A stretch of 64,000 nucleotides of DNA from Erythroxylum novogranatense (lineage: Eukaryota > Streptophyta > Magnoliopsida > Malpighiales > Erythroxylaceae), in NCBI GenBank assembly GCA_029891385.1, contig CM057228.1, forward strand, positions 83,440,964 through 83,504,963, read 5' to 3'. A program made the position numbers and the translations under genes. Below are positions 23,801 through 36,059 of this stretch, piece after piece (within the stretch, counting starts at the first letter, position 1; each line of letters opens with the position of its first letter). The notes beneath the pieces are model-generated. The model worked only from the letters and a program-made list of their open reading frames with translations, was not told the origin of the DNA and ran no database searches.

Positions 23801-25683
23801 TGCTCCTTAAGCTCTTTCAATTCACGAGCCATCCGACAGGCGGAATCGAATCGACCCGGCACCGACACAAGCTCAATAGAAAACTCAATCTCCCGAGTGG
23901 CAGTAGTCCCGCAATTCCTGAAAGACGTCCAGAAAATTCCTCGACCATCGAATATCCTCCACTTTCCTCTATCGCCTCCGAGTCTATCACATGCTTTAAA
24001 TGCCTCACAACCCTTACTCATCATCTTCTCCTCCGCCAATGCCGACACAATCCTAAGCGGACTCGCTTTCGCCCCAAGAACACTACTCTTCCGCCATCAT
24101 CCAATTCAAACTCCACTGCCTTCATTTATAATCCAAACGGCATCGATTTTTCCAATGTATCCATGCCCAAAATCACATCTAAACCGCCATCTTCAAGTGG
24201 CATCAAATCGACCGCTAGAAGTTCTCCACCAATGCGAATTTCACAACCTCTATATACTTGACTAATCACAATACATTGGCCGATTGGAGTACTCACCATC
24301 GCGGAGTATCCAATGGGCTCACAATCAAATCACACACGGTCTACTCGAGGAAACAAACGAATGAGTAGAACCGGATCAATCAAAACTATCACATCATCGT
24401 AAAATAATCGACTGCACTGTGACAACATCCGCACGGTCTCAAAGATCCTCCCTAGTCATCACAAATACCCTAGCTGGTGCCTACCTTCTCGGTCTCCCCG
24501 TAAGATTCGCCCTCCTAGCAAAGATCGTAACTACCTACCGTCTCAGCCCCTCGACCCATGGTCTCTGTCCTCCTGAGTTGACATCGACCTCTCTCCCGTC
24601 GTGGAGGCCGAGGACACTCTCCGCAATGTGTCCCTTCTCCCACAGCTTGAAACAAGCTCCTGTCGATCTCAAGCACTCTCCTCTATGAGGTTTCCGCAGG
24701 CTCACACGCCGATAACCGATCTATCTCCTCTCCTTTTCTACCGCCACCCACCGTTGAAGCTTGGTGAGAGACAAGAAGTCCTCATCGGCCTCGGCTAGCC
24801 CCACTACTCTTCTCCTCTCAATAAGCTGGGAAGCTCAGAAGACTTCGCTCTAGCATAGGAGTATTAGTGCTACCCCTCTCCGGATCGCCTTGCCCTTTCT
24901 CTTCTGTCAAAGACTCTTGATGTTTTCTATGTTCTCCACCAAGAGTCGCCTCAACTAATCGCCTTTGGAAGACACCAAAATTTCTGACTATAACTTTCCT
25001 TTGATAGCCAAATGCAATCTCGACTCAAACTGCGACATCCGCAACCTCACTCAAGATCAAGTCCAAGCATACCGATAATCGAGTGAACTCGCCATACTCA
25101 AGAATCGTCATATCCTCTCGAGTGAAACTCAAAACTCCTCTCGCTTCTGCTGGACATAAACCTCGACAGATGTTTCTTGAACGCACCACAAAATCCTACC
25201 ATGCCAACCCCATCGCCACATCCGATCGCCTGCACGGTCTCCCACCAATGCACAACATCTCCTCAAGCAAGCGGCAAAGATACACCACTCGCCATCGCGC
25301 TTGCAATCCATCCGATCCAAGACCCGCTCGTCCTCCAACTATGTCTTAGCTTCCTCAGATCGCCGTCCAAAGAAGTCAATCGCCCATACTTCTCGGCTTG
25401 TCAAACTGCTTTTCCTCTTCATTGGGGCGGAGTAAGGTTGTGACATCTCGCCCATAGCTTTCAACAAACGCTCGAGTAAACGCTCAAACATCCTCGTCAA
25501 ATCTGGGCATTTTGCTCTGGCGGAATCGGGCGATTCTGAGTCGGCTAACGACGGGCTCACTCTCTAGCCCTCTGAAGCCTCAACATGCATTGGGGCTACA
25601 GACTATCGCCCTCTCCTCCCTAGTCGGAGAGTCGGGTGCAACAGAACCTTGATAGCTCCTCGTGTCCTTCTACGAGGTGGCAT
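23801..25683 (-). pseudogene. gag and protease, heavily broken
   Basis: A gag start of the MPPRRR type lies at 25683, followed almost at once by a frameshift. Recognisable scraps include a zinc-knuckle-like segment near 24625-24690 (H-x-G-E-C ... G-x-C-F ... G-H), a protease-like DVILG-type turn near 24140-24180 and a REIEFSIEL block near 23870-23890 at the protease/RT border. No frame exceeds about 90 codons. Confidence 0.6.
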
Positions 25684-25825
25684 CGCATCCTTTAAATGGA
25701 AACACTAAGAATTAGCTATATGACAATCTACATGTATGCATGATATGCATGTCACGTAATAATGTAACAAGTAATCATATATCACACAATCCTATTATGC
25801 ATTCTAAACCAAGGACACCTAAACC

Positions 25826-25842
25826 TAAGCGCCTGATACCAA
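25826..25842 (-). promoter_or_regulatory. primer binding site, tRNA-Met type
   Basis: Sense strand TTGGTATCAGGCGCTT shares TGGTATCAG with the initiator tRNA-Met complement and then departs from it. It lies a few bases from the 5' LTR (25846). The match is weaker than in the other elements. Confidence 0.6.
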
Positions 25843-25845
25843 ACA

Positions 25846-28043
25846 TGTCAGTCAGAGTCCAGATGTCCATTCCCGAGGGCGGCCCTCGGTCACAATGCAC
25901 GACGGCACTCCATATACCGTCGGACCCGATCCCAACATCCATACAAATAACCATTCGATCCAGATAACAACACGATACCCATACATGTACACATTACGCA
26001 CATGCATTCTACATATTCATTCATCATTCCATAAGCATAATTCATCCGTCATTGTCATACAAAAGCATTCAACACTATTCTCAAATGCAACAGAATACAA
26101 AATAACATGAAATCTCAAATACAAAGTATGTTCCATGATGACATGCTCGGAGGGCCAACCAAAGGACTAACTTATACAAGTTCCTAGCTAGCTCGAAGTT
26201 TCTGATGCCCTGCAAGGTCGACAATCGGCTCGATCTAAACCTGAGGAGGGGAGAATAATGGGGTGAGCTACGAAGCTCAGTGGCATATATGTTTATAGCC
26301 ATTGGCAACGAGCCACACAATCAAGTATATACATATACATATCACTAGAAAATCATAATTCATCAATTCAATTCACATTCGTATAACATAAGTCATGCGT
26401 TCACTATTCCTCAACATATAAATCAAGATGCAACATAGCCATCAAACTCATTATGTATTATGCTCAACAAATCCATCGTATGCACAATCAATTGGCTTCG
26501 AGAGTTCAGAATCCATCCGGATAACCCAAAGGTAAATCCGAATCCATCCGAGTCCGATTTTCAAAGATCTCGTTGCCACAAGCGGGCAGCCGGGAGAAGG
26601 CTTTACTGTCAACGTGCACGTGACTCCATCCGTAACTCTCTTACCCAAACAAAGCACATAATCCACTCGATCCATGCTCAAAACATGTTTCACATTTTCT
26701 CAAATCTCGTTCTGGTCCATTGCCATAAAGGCCTATCAATTCATGCATAATTCTATCATACTCAAAGGCATATTCAAAAGTTCTCATGTAATTCAATACA
26801 ATCAAGATCATATAATGCAAGCAAGCACACATCATGCAATTGCCCATACACACAATAACCATAAACATATTACCCACCTAGTATCGCTGGAGTATCGGAC
26901 TCACTGCTGTCCTTCCTCTTGCGATTGGGTCAAATCAGCTTGGTTCCCTATAATAAACCAAGTTTCCATACAATTAATATCTATAGAAACTAATCAAAGC
27001 TTGAAAGACCAAAATAAAGCATAAAAGTCTCCATCCGATTTCCTCCTAAAATTCTGAACCCTTCGAAACAATTTCCGACTTCCCTTCTTCATACAACTTG
27101 TAGTCCTTAATCTCTAGTTCGCAACGAATCTTAAATTACCTCAATCGGACATCTACACTGAAAGATATCTTCAAAAATACAAAAATCTCACTTTCGGAAA
27201 CAAAGGGGGTTCGCCGCGGCGAAGGGACGCTTGTCGCAGCGAAAGACGCCGCGGCGAAGGCTCGCCGCGACGTGCACCAAATTGCGCGCCACGGCGTGCT
27301 CATCACTCGCACGCCGCAGCGTGCACGAAGACATGGTGCACGCGGCGTCATCCGTTTCATCGCGACGCCACAAGGTTTCACAAGACGTCACGACGGGTCG
27401 GAGCTCGACCGAACCCTCTTTCTGCATTTTTCGACTTCATTTTGCTCCCAAACTCAAATGCAACACACCCACAATATAGATCAAGTCTTCTACAACCATT
27501 CTAACCCATTCAAAGCTTCAAATCCAACACAAACACATCAACCTAAGGAAATCTCTACATTTTCACCCAAAAACCCTAAAACCTTCGTTATACTCAATCC
27601 AAGCTATCTAACTATTTAATCCATCCAGAAACAAGATAGAAAGAATCTAAACTTACCGATTGAAGCTCTAAAATCGTTGAAACTTGCCAAATCACAAACC
27701 CTTTTCCTCTTCTCTTCTCCTTCCACCGCTTAAGCACTTCTCTATTCTTTCCTTCTTCTTTCTTTCCTTTTCTTTCTTTCTATTCCTTTCTTTTCCTTTT
27801 AACCTAAGACATGTAATAATGACTATCTTACCCTCTATACAAGTCTAAACCCATACAACTTAAATGAACTTCCCAAATTGCCCTCACATAATTAAATCCT
27901 CTAATTCTCATTTAATCCTCATAAAATGCAAATATACCTCAATTATCCACTAATACTCCCAAAATAAATCAAACTAAACCATAAACACATAATTATCAAA
28001 ATCCATGCTTAATATTATCATAAAAAAAATTCGGGGTCTAACA
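25846..28043 (-). repeat. 5' LTR of the complete chromovirus
   Basis: Direct repeat of 18913-21082. Plus-strand start is TGTCAGTCAGAG and end is GGGGTCTAACA. The first 15 bp differ from the partner, but the rest aligns well. The CG-rich cluster is at 27205-27400. Confidence 0.9.
27205..27400 (-). repeat. CG-rich motif cluster, well preserved
   Basis: Many closely spaced CpG words (for example GCCGCGGCGAAGG and GCCGCGACGTGCAC) within otherwise AT-rich LTR sequence. Same relative position as 20262-20440 and 56315-56530. Confidence 0.65.
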
Positions 28044-28048
28044 TCCTT

Positions 28049-28377
28049 CTTGCTTCAACTGTGTTGCTAATAATTCACATAATTACATGCAAATTTCATG
28101 CACACAAGTCATGATTTTCAGCAGCCCTATTCCATGAGTTTTATGTTTTCTTTTATCTTTTCTTGCTCCAATATTTATCATTTTTGTTCAACGAAGACAA
28201 GTGAAAATAAATCTTTAGAAAATAACCTAAATGCAGTACTTTCGACTCGCTTTAATTTAATTGCTTCCAAATTGTACCTAAAATCAAATATAAATTAAAG
28301 TGAGTATTTTAAACATTTTTATATCAATAATCGCTAAGTGAAAATAATTAAAAATATCAACAATTAAGCACATATCA
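28049..28377 (-). repeat. LTR of second Athila-like element, segment 3
   Basis: Final 329 bp of the interrupted LTR after the TCCTT duplication. It ends GCACATATCA, comparable with GCACTTATCA in the first element. LINE sequence follows at 28378. Confidence 0.7.
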
Positions 28378-28981
28378 AAAGAATAATAGGTGAAGCTACT
28401 GTATGTGTGGAAAATAGCAAAGTAGTTGTATCCAGATTACAACCTAACCAAGGTGATACATTGACTCATGAAAATTTAACAGAGGATGAAGATATTAATG
28501 CAGAAAATAAGTCACATTCATTTTGTAGCCTCATAGGGATTCCAGCAATAAAGGGAGGGAGTGTTGCATTCGACCCCGATTTGCAGTCTTTAGAGGATTT
28601 CAGCATTCAACGAAAAAAGAGATCCAAAAGGAAGAAGAAACATCCTTCTTCCAAACCAGGAACATGACCAAAATTGTGTAGAACGTTAGGGGATTGAATA
28701 CCCTACTATGCAACTAGTTTTTAGCGATTTCATTTTTTACAATAAACCATACATTTTTGGAATCTTGGAATCCAGAATTAAGGAGGAAAAATGTGACATT
28801 CTCAAGTTGCTAGTAAGGAAGTGGAGACCACTGAATAAGGACAGAATCCTCACACTATACAATGGGGAAATTTTGATCTACTCAATTTGATGACTATCTA
28901 TCAATTATTGCATATCAATTTCAAGCTAAGAAAAGAAGACATAAGGTATGGATATCCATAGTTTACAGACACAACCATGTA
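28378..28981 (+). pseudogene. LINE ORF1 end and endonuclease start
   Basis: The frame at 28407-28667 encodes a Lys-rich tail (KKRSKRKKKHPSSKPG), plausible as the end of ORF1. The next part reads as the start of the plant L1 apurinic-like endonuclease: a NVRGLN block near 28685 and, in another frame, FGILESRIKEEKCDILKLL near 28757-28812. VWISIVYRHNHV lies just before the solo LTR. Stops are present. The last five bases (28977-28981, ATGTA) are the solo LTR's target duplication. Confidence 0.7.
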
Positions 28982-31900
28982 TGTAGCGCCCCCTTACCAT
29001 AGGGTATCCACCGGAACGCCCGTAGGTCATTCCGATAAATATCCTACGACAAGAGACCACTACTGACAACAACCTACTACTAAACTCCTCATGGCATCAC
29101 AATCATAAGACAGTAATGAGAAACTGGCTACTTTTTAAAACCAAATTAGATTCCATTCCATTCATTCAAAACTCAGTAATTTACAACTGTCAGTACTTTT
29201 TAATTTACACATGGTCCAAACATCGCATGCTAAATAACATCTTGCATCAGATAACAAATGATCTAACTATCGGTCTCCAAAAGAAAGCTCACCGACCGAC
29301 CTTTGAGCCATTGCTTTTATCACCAATCCACAAGATACTACCTCTACATCCCGAGGAGCTATCTGCTCATGTTTATGCCTCGAAAAAATAATTGCAATTT
29401 TGGATGAGTTTATAACTCAATGAGAAACCATCATCGATGGTTCTCCCAATTCATGCATCATATAAGCATGAAACAAGATATACCTTGAGAATTATACAAA
29501 ACACAACATTGATACAACACAAGATAATTACATCACAAGACAATAAATATACACCCAGCTAAAATATTGCCGATATTCAATCCATTATGCAATGCACATG
29601 TGACTCTTTTCCAGCTCATTTCAAGATTGTGACCGAGCGATATCGGTGATCAAGATAGACGCGTCTGGGAGAATTATCTCCGTCGAGCTCGAGGCTCGGT
29701 TCAAGATATCGAGCTCTAGGCTCGGTCAAGACAATGGCGCCTCGGCTCACAACTTTCCTTTAACGACAGGATGTATTTGTGCATGAATGCACATGTTTCA
29801 CAACAAGAAACATGGTATTTCACAAATCCAATATTCAATCCAATTAAACAGCTACCTCATGTAAATTCACAACAAGAATACCACATGTAATCCACGAATC
29901 CCGTAGGTAATCAATCACAATTATAATTCACGAATCCCGTAGGCAATCAATCACAAGAACACATAGATTGGAATAACCAACTAGGTTACTCACCTAATAA
30001 CTTCCACGCTAACGCCGGAAGTCTCGCCAAATCGTGGAACGGTGGTCCACCGGAGCCTCTATAAAAATTAAATGAATAACCATTACCATTGGTGTAAATG
30101 ATTAAACAATGCACATGAAATCAGAAATGTGTATAATGCATGTTCATGGCAATCCCTACCTAATCCAATATTTCCCATAATAAAATTCTATGAAAATTTA
30201 GAAATCCATAAAGCGCCGACGGTGCATAATTGGACCTCTATAGGTCCCCAATTAAATAAAACAGTGTTTACAAGTTCCATCAATAGGGCTACGTCAAATT
30301 CCGCCTAAAATTCCTGTTTTCTCAGAAAATGAAATTAAATATTCAACTAATCCGATGCCTCTGGAATCGTGTCAATCGGACGTTTGACGAGAAAGAAATC
30401 GACAAAGAACAATTGTACCATTTAATATCAAATAATAATCAAAATAAAATAAATATATATATATATATATATATATCTGAAGCGTCATCATGAGGTAAGC
30501 ATCGCCTCATGAGATGGCGAGTTCCACTCCTCTTCGCTGCCTATTTTTTCCAGATTCCAAACTTAACTTCCATCTACTCTAACTTTTAGCACACAATTCA
30601 GAAAAATACCCACTATACCTCATTGGAAAGCTTATGAAAATCTCTACAATTCTCAAGAAGACCAAAAAAATCAAATCCAACCCTAAGGGTATCAAATAAC
30701 CCATCAAACCTTCTGCCTACTAAATTTTCATCAACACAGGGCAGTACATTTACAATGTCATAACTCACTGATTCTTCAGTAATAAATTACCACAAAAATA
30801 TGGTCAACAAGTTCACAATGTCTTCTAAAACTTTCATGAACAACCCAAAATCAAATTCTATTGCAAACCAAGTCAATTAATTCATCTAATGTTACTGTCC
30901 CTGAAATCCTTCAATGTGGGCAGTAACCTTACAACAAGCATAACTTCCAGTATACAAGTCAATAAAATCAGAACTTTATATCCCTGTAAAGATAACATCT
31001 CAAACTTCAATTTTCATGAAGCACTCAACATCCAATTCGATCTCTAACAATTTCAAAACTGTTATGGAAGTTTCTGTTATGATCAGCCATTTATAACCTA
31101 ATGCAGGATCAATCTTTGCAAAAATCAAAACTCCCAATTCTGACTTCTAAAAATTACACACCATATATCATTTTCAAGGTAATCTCTTCCTCTACAACTT
31201 TTCAGAAGCTCACTTACACCAATTCAATCCACGTAAAATGTTAAAATTGCCTCCAATCAGAAAGCTCACAAAATCAACACTCTGACTAGTTTTCATCAAC
31301 ATGCCCAAAACCAGTCCATAGAAAACAGTTCATATCTCCCAATATACAATTCTAAAAATAGCACGATCAGTAGAAATGGAAAGATAATTCAATATGCTCC
31401 AAATTCCATGAAGACCATTTTCCCTAATTCCATCTCAATTAATTCACAAAAATCAACAAAACTCAGATGTCATGGTTGCGGTTACTGTTCACAGGCAATG
31501 GAACAGGAACTTTCCATTCAAAAATTCACCCTTCTATCATTGAAATTCAATAACACCTATTTCACACTAAATTGAAGCCAACATTCCAAAGTTTCAGTGG
31601 AAACTAACCTTACCTCATTTGCATTTCTACACAATAAATTATGAATAAAACAGTAACATCAATGATAATTCCAACTTTCCAGATTTCAGGTTAACCTTAG
31701 TTCAACCACTTCCAATACCTTTTTCACATCACTAGACATCAAAATAAATACAAATTAAATTTTAATACAGTCATACATATATTAGGGCTAACACTGAAAA
31801 ATTGGCAGCCTTAAATTCCTCAATTCAAATACTCAAATAATTATCCATATTCAATTCAATATCAAACCATATCATTAATTTCCACTCAACAACCCCTAGC

Positions 31901-32818
31901 CTTAAACCCATTTCTTCCAACCATATTAATCATCACTTTAATACCTACATGAACCTAATACATGCCCTAAACCTCTTATTAATCACCCCTCACTATCATG
32001 GCATTTAATTCCATGTAAATACACCATTTAAAGATCAAAACTTAAAAGAAAACTTACCTAATACAAAACCTCTTTCAAGCTTCAACTTCTAACTTCTAAC
32101 TTCTACACCAAAGAACCAACCTCCTTCCCTTCCCAAGTATACACAATACTCATCATCTAGCTTTGATGAGATCAAAGAGAAGAGCTTGAAGTTATGGAGA
32201 AAGAGGAGAAAAAACAAAATTTTCGATGGTTTAAATGATGAGTGAGTTTGGATGAGTTAAACAAAAGCAATTCATTTCCTTTAAACACATATCCAAAACT
32301 TTGAGAGAAGCACTCAAAGTTGCCTTTTGCAATGGCAAATTCTAATTGGTTCTTTTGAATTTGAAAAGTCAAATTATAGTTATTTAATCCAGATCCAAAA
32401 TTCTACCCAATTAATCCCAATGACCCTACTTTCAGTCCCAAAATAATATGCCCAATATTATCGTGCCATTGGTAGCGATCTTTGTTATCGAGAATCGTAG
32501 GATTCATTAATTGGCGATTTTATTGGATCAGAATTTTCTCCTAAAAATCCAGAAAATTCCTAAAATCCCTAAAATGTAAAACGATTTATGGCACAGTCCA
32601 AATAATTTTCCAAACTCAATTACCCCATTAATTTCACACAAGAGTTCAATTTCAAATTTCTAGTTTTAAAATGACATGAATGCATGTATACTATGTGCAT
32701 GTGCAACCAACAAGAATTATAGAGACTACCTCTTGTGCAAGCATGCGAGATATAATTTAATATCCTGAACTCAACCTAATTACCAAAATACCCTTCCTAT
32801 AGGAGAGGGGATGTTACA
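28982..32818 (-). mobile_element. solo LTR, TGTAAC type, 3.8 kb, duplication ATGTA
   Basis: One LTR with no internal region, flanked by ATGTA at 28977-28981 and 32819-32823. It is closely related to 13981-17730 (same termini, same hairpin at 29422-29446, same donor-like site near 29980). It lacks most of the CG-rich cluster and has a longer TA microsatellite (about 30452-30476). Solo LTRs arise by recombination between the two LTRs of one element. It splits the LINE endonuclease. Confidence 0.93.
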
Positions 32819-32823
32819 ATGTA

Positions 32824-33640
32824 TTCCAAAGACTGCAATTTTGGAACAAATTTAGGGAGCTCCAATCATTAATAAGTGGTCCATGGATCATTTTAGGAGA
32901 CTTTAACTCCATGTTATTTCCTAATAAAGTAGAGGGAAATTCATTTTAAGGAACCAAAATGAATACCTAAGTTATGCACATATGATATATGGGGGATTCA
33001 TGTTCCAACGAGGATAATTTTCATACCTGGTCAAACAAGCAAAAATAGTTTTGACTCTTTGAGGAACAATCTAGATAGAAGCATGGAGAACTTGGAATGG
33101 TTTTAGGCCTTTCCACAAAGCAATTATATATTCCCAATTGCAGCATTGTTGGATCATTTTTTAGTCATATTGCATCTTAACAAATTGATTAATCCATCTA
33201 GAATACCTTTCAGATTCAAAAACTTCCTTGTTGATCTTGAAGGCTTCAAGGCTACTATCAGAAGAGGCATTAATAAGACAATTACAGGATCAAAACAATA
33301 TATCTGCTCCAAGAAATTACAATTTATCAAAGAAGAACTCAAATTTCTTAAAAGAGAAAGAGTTGGTAACGGCCATCCATCACCTTTTCTCCACTGCCAA
33401 AGAACACCTTACAAAGGTTCCGTCGGAGTTATATCGAAACCCAACATACCTTATTCTTCAACAAAATAAAAAACATGCAATTAACCACTTTTGCAAGCTT
33501 TCAATTTTAAGTATTCAATCTTGAAACAATGCTCTAGTATCATATGGCTTTTCTGAGGGTGATAAAGACTCATCATATTTTTATAGAAAGGTGGCTGCTA
33601 GGAAATCATTGTTGAGCAATTTTTATATCTAATAATAAAA
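32824..33640 (+). pseudogene. LINE endonuclease C-terminal half and spacer before RT
   Basis: Continues the endonuclease after the solo LTR. GPWIILGDFNSMLFPNKVEG (about 32880-32940) holds the family's GDFN catalytic block, and DNFHTWSNKQ (about 33015) follows. The coiled spacer runs at 33228-33524, and FSEGDKDSSYFYRKVAARK (about 33550-33605) is the block that normally precedes LINE RT. RT itself is absent, cut off by the third Athila-like LTR at about 33640. Several stops are present. Confidence 0.75.
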
Positions 33641-34016
33641 CTCGCAATATCTGCAAGTATACGGGTTGTATCTTCTAGTATAAGAGGTTATCATTCTTAC
33701 GAGGATCATTTGATAACTAACAATTTAAAACAAAATTTGTCTATGGTATTCAAAAATTGATTTGAATTAAATGTAAATAATAGAAAATGAAACAAATGAA
33801 TAAACGAAACAATTAATCAAATAAAAAGTGAGATACAAATTAAAATTGGGGTTTGAACAAGATTAAATACTTAGGAATTACCAAAAAAAAGATTGAATAC
33901 GAAGGAACTATTCTTTCCTTATTTTGATTCCTTTACTATTGTTGATTCAATTTAAGTTTAGTCCTAGATTTTCTAATGTCTTGATTACTCTCTTTCAAGA
34001 TCTAATCAATCGATCC
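33641..34016 (-). repeat. LTR of third Athila-like element, segment 1
   Basis: After a boundary that I can place only within about 15 bp, the DNA has the look of an Athila/Tat-group LTR end (TGCAAGTATACGGGTTGTAT near 33650). It is AT-rich and non-coding. The last five bases (34012-34016, GATCC) are the target duplication of the Tat element. It continues at 47531. Confidence 0.6.
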
Positions 34017-34444
34017 TAGTCGGGTCGGCCGTGTTGGACCCGGATCCAGTCAAAACGACCCGTGGGCCGATCGGTCCATTCTTCAGAAATTAGTTTTATG
34101 CCTAGGCCAAGCCCAAGTCCAGCCCACGCCCTCCTTGGCCCATCCGTAGAAGGAAATCTCTCATGCAAACACGTAAAGACCTAAACCTAACTGCAAAACC
34201 ATATATAAGGTATAATTCTCCCATAATTGAGGTACGTAATCATAACCTAGTTTTTTTTCTCTGCATTCATCAACCTCACCTTCATTAAAAGACTGACTTG
34301 AGCGTCGGAAGGGCTAATCGGGACACAACCCCCGACAAGCCTTCTTTGTTTTGCAGGTATCTTCACATCTGATTCATCACAGAAAGTAGCCAACTTATGG
34401 ATCTGAACGGTAACGTACAGTTCAGCCAAAATTTGGCAGAACCA
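34017..34444 (+). repeat. 5' LTR of Tat element
   Basis: Pairs with 47097-47525 and is nearly identical by eye. A TATA-like ATATATAA is at 34201-34208, and the partner has it at 47281-47288. The start is TAGTCGGG here against TGGTCGGG in the partner, a change in the terminal TG. Confidence 0.92.
34201..34208 (+). promoter_or_regulatory. TATA box of Tat LTR
   Basis: ATATATAA, conserved in both LTRs about 185 bp from the LTR start, at the usual distance for a retrotransposon promoter. Confidence 0.6.
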
Positions 34445-34446
34445 AT

Positions 34447-34464
34447 TGGCGCCCACCGTGGGGC
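34447..34464 (+). promoter_or_regulatory. primer binding site
   Basis: TGGCGCCCACCGTGGGGC lies 2 bp after the LTR. This form is common in RIRE2/Tat-type elements. I am not certain which tRNA it matches; tRNA-Arg is the usual assignment for RIRE2-type elements. Confidence 0.7.
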
Positions 34465-34516
34465 CCGACTTTCAGGCTCTACGTCCAGAAATACACAGAT
34501 CAGTCAGGCGGCGGTG

Positions 34517-35915
34517 ATGAACCCTGATATAGCCGCTGTTGCGGCTCTAGCGATGCAACGCATGGGTTTGCAGCTACCTGCAACTCTACCGCCTGCACCA
34601 CATGTTTCCCGCACAGAATCCTCATATCCTAACGATCAACCGCAACCTCAGAATTTGGAATAAGAAGAACAAAGTATCGCTTTAGAGGATAACGCTGCAC
34701 TCAATATGCACCCGAATCTCTGACACCGATCGGATGCAGATCCTCTTCCGCCTGTGCACACCTCCCTCACCCGAAAATAGATTGAGGAAGCGACTGACCT
34801 GTTGATTCGCCAGATCTTGCGTCTCCTACATAACAACAAACGCCGTCAGACGCAGAACCGCACGCAGCATCAAAGATGGCAACCAATCGCCACCCGACCG
34901 AAAACCTAGAAAAAATTATGGACGATCAGATTAACGCAACTATGAGCTTCCGCCCAGATCGCCCAACGACACAATACAGCTCTCCCTTTACCCCATAAAT
35001 TTTGGATAGCCTCCCGGCACCCGGAACCAAAATACCAACGCCAGAAAAATACACTGGAAAGACCGACCCCCTGGACTACTTACAACACTTCTAGTCGATG
35101 ATGAATCTGCACTGTGTGCCAAATGCCATCTAATGTAAGGCTTTCTGCACGACCTTTCAAGAGGGAGCCCGACGATGGTTCAATAGTCTACCTCGGGTCA
35201 GATCACCGCTTGAGGATTTCGTGCTACTTTTCCTCAACCGGTTTGCCACCAAGATGGCGGCCACGAAGGCGACTTTGAGGTGATGCAGCTTACCCAAGGA
35301 AGGAATGAAAGTTTGTGAGAGTTCATCACTCGGTTCAATAACGAAGCGGTCCAGGTCCCCGACTTCAGTTGCTCATCTATGCTAGTCGCACTTATGAGCA
35401 ATACGAGGGATGAGGAGTTTAAGAAGTCGTTAGCCCTCGATCAGCCTCGATCTATTCAGGAGATCAGACATTGCGCAAACAAGTACATTTAGCTCGAAGA
35501 AGTATTAAAGAATACAAAACGTCGGGCAGATGATTGCGGGCTGAGTGGTAGGACAGATGAGTCTCACAAAAGACAGAGGGATCAGTCGACTTGGAGAAAG
35601 CCGATCGGTCGACAGTGGCATCAACAAGACTTCACCCCGCTTAACAAACGATATGCGGAAGTACTGACGGCCATGAGAGCGGATGGGGAAACTATCCGAG
35701 AACCCAATAAAATGAAGACCCCCTACAAGGATAGGAACCCGGATCTATATTATCGTTTCCACAAAGAGGTCGGTCATGATACGGAAGATTGCTGGCAGTT
35801 GAAAAAAGAAATCGAATCCCTCATACAAAGGGGAAGGTTAGGTCGGTTCGTGAAGCATGAACAAAATGCCGATCGGGATAATCAGCGCAGGACAGGTCAG
35901 CCAGACAATAGGTGA
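34517..35915 (+). pseudogene. gag with several stops
   Basis: Starts near the ATG at 34517. Recognisable capsid blocks are KIPTPEKYTGKTDPLDYLQH (about 35030-35085), FQEGARRWFNSLP (about 35155) and SLREFITRFNNEAV-like (about 35310). The C-terminal part at 35673-35915 has the nucleocapsid knuckle pattern of Tat elements, but its first Cys is replaced (YYRFHKEVGHDTEDC). In-frame stops occur at 34661, near 34998 and elsewhere, and a frameshift near 35280. Confidence 0.8.
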
Positions 35916-36059
35916 CCGCCCTGGAGGCAAAATGACAGGAATGATGGAGGGAGGCAGAATGCAAATACATATAATTGACGAGAAGAGAGAGGGCGATCGA
36001 GGGAAAGAAACAACGGAAACGCTGGGCAACAAGACGACCGACCGACTGGGGTCATTAAC

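Larger units (their letters stand above)
18913..28043 (-). mobile_element. complete chromovirus, 9.1 kb, duplication TCCTT
   Basis: Two LTRs (2170 and 2198 bp) enclose a gag-pol region read on the minus strand. The duplication TCCTT is at 18908-18912 and 28044-28048. In sense order it has the LTR (28043-25846), a Met-type primer site, gag, protease, RT, RNase H, integrase with a decayed chromodomain, a purine tract and the LTR. Relatives in the window: a solo LTR at 54944-57194. It differs from the other chromovirus in its LTR termini (TGTTAGACCCCG in sense orientation). Confidence 0.92.
9068..28377 (-). mobile_element. second Athila-like element: 5' UTR, primer site and one LTR, split by two chromoviruses
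   Basis: About 150 bp of leader (9068-9196 plus primer site) is followed by one LTR in three pieces: 9219-9449, 17731-18912 and 28049-28377, about 1.74 kb in total. The LTR starts TGACCGCG and ends GCACATATCA on the plus strand. The rest of the element, on the left, is missing beyond a poly-T stretch at 9069-9080. LINE sequence flanks both ends, so this is an insertion in the LINE with its 3' part deleted. No target duplication could be recovered. Confidence 0.75.
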
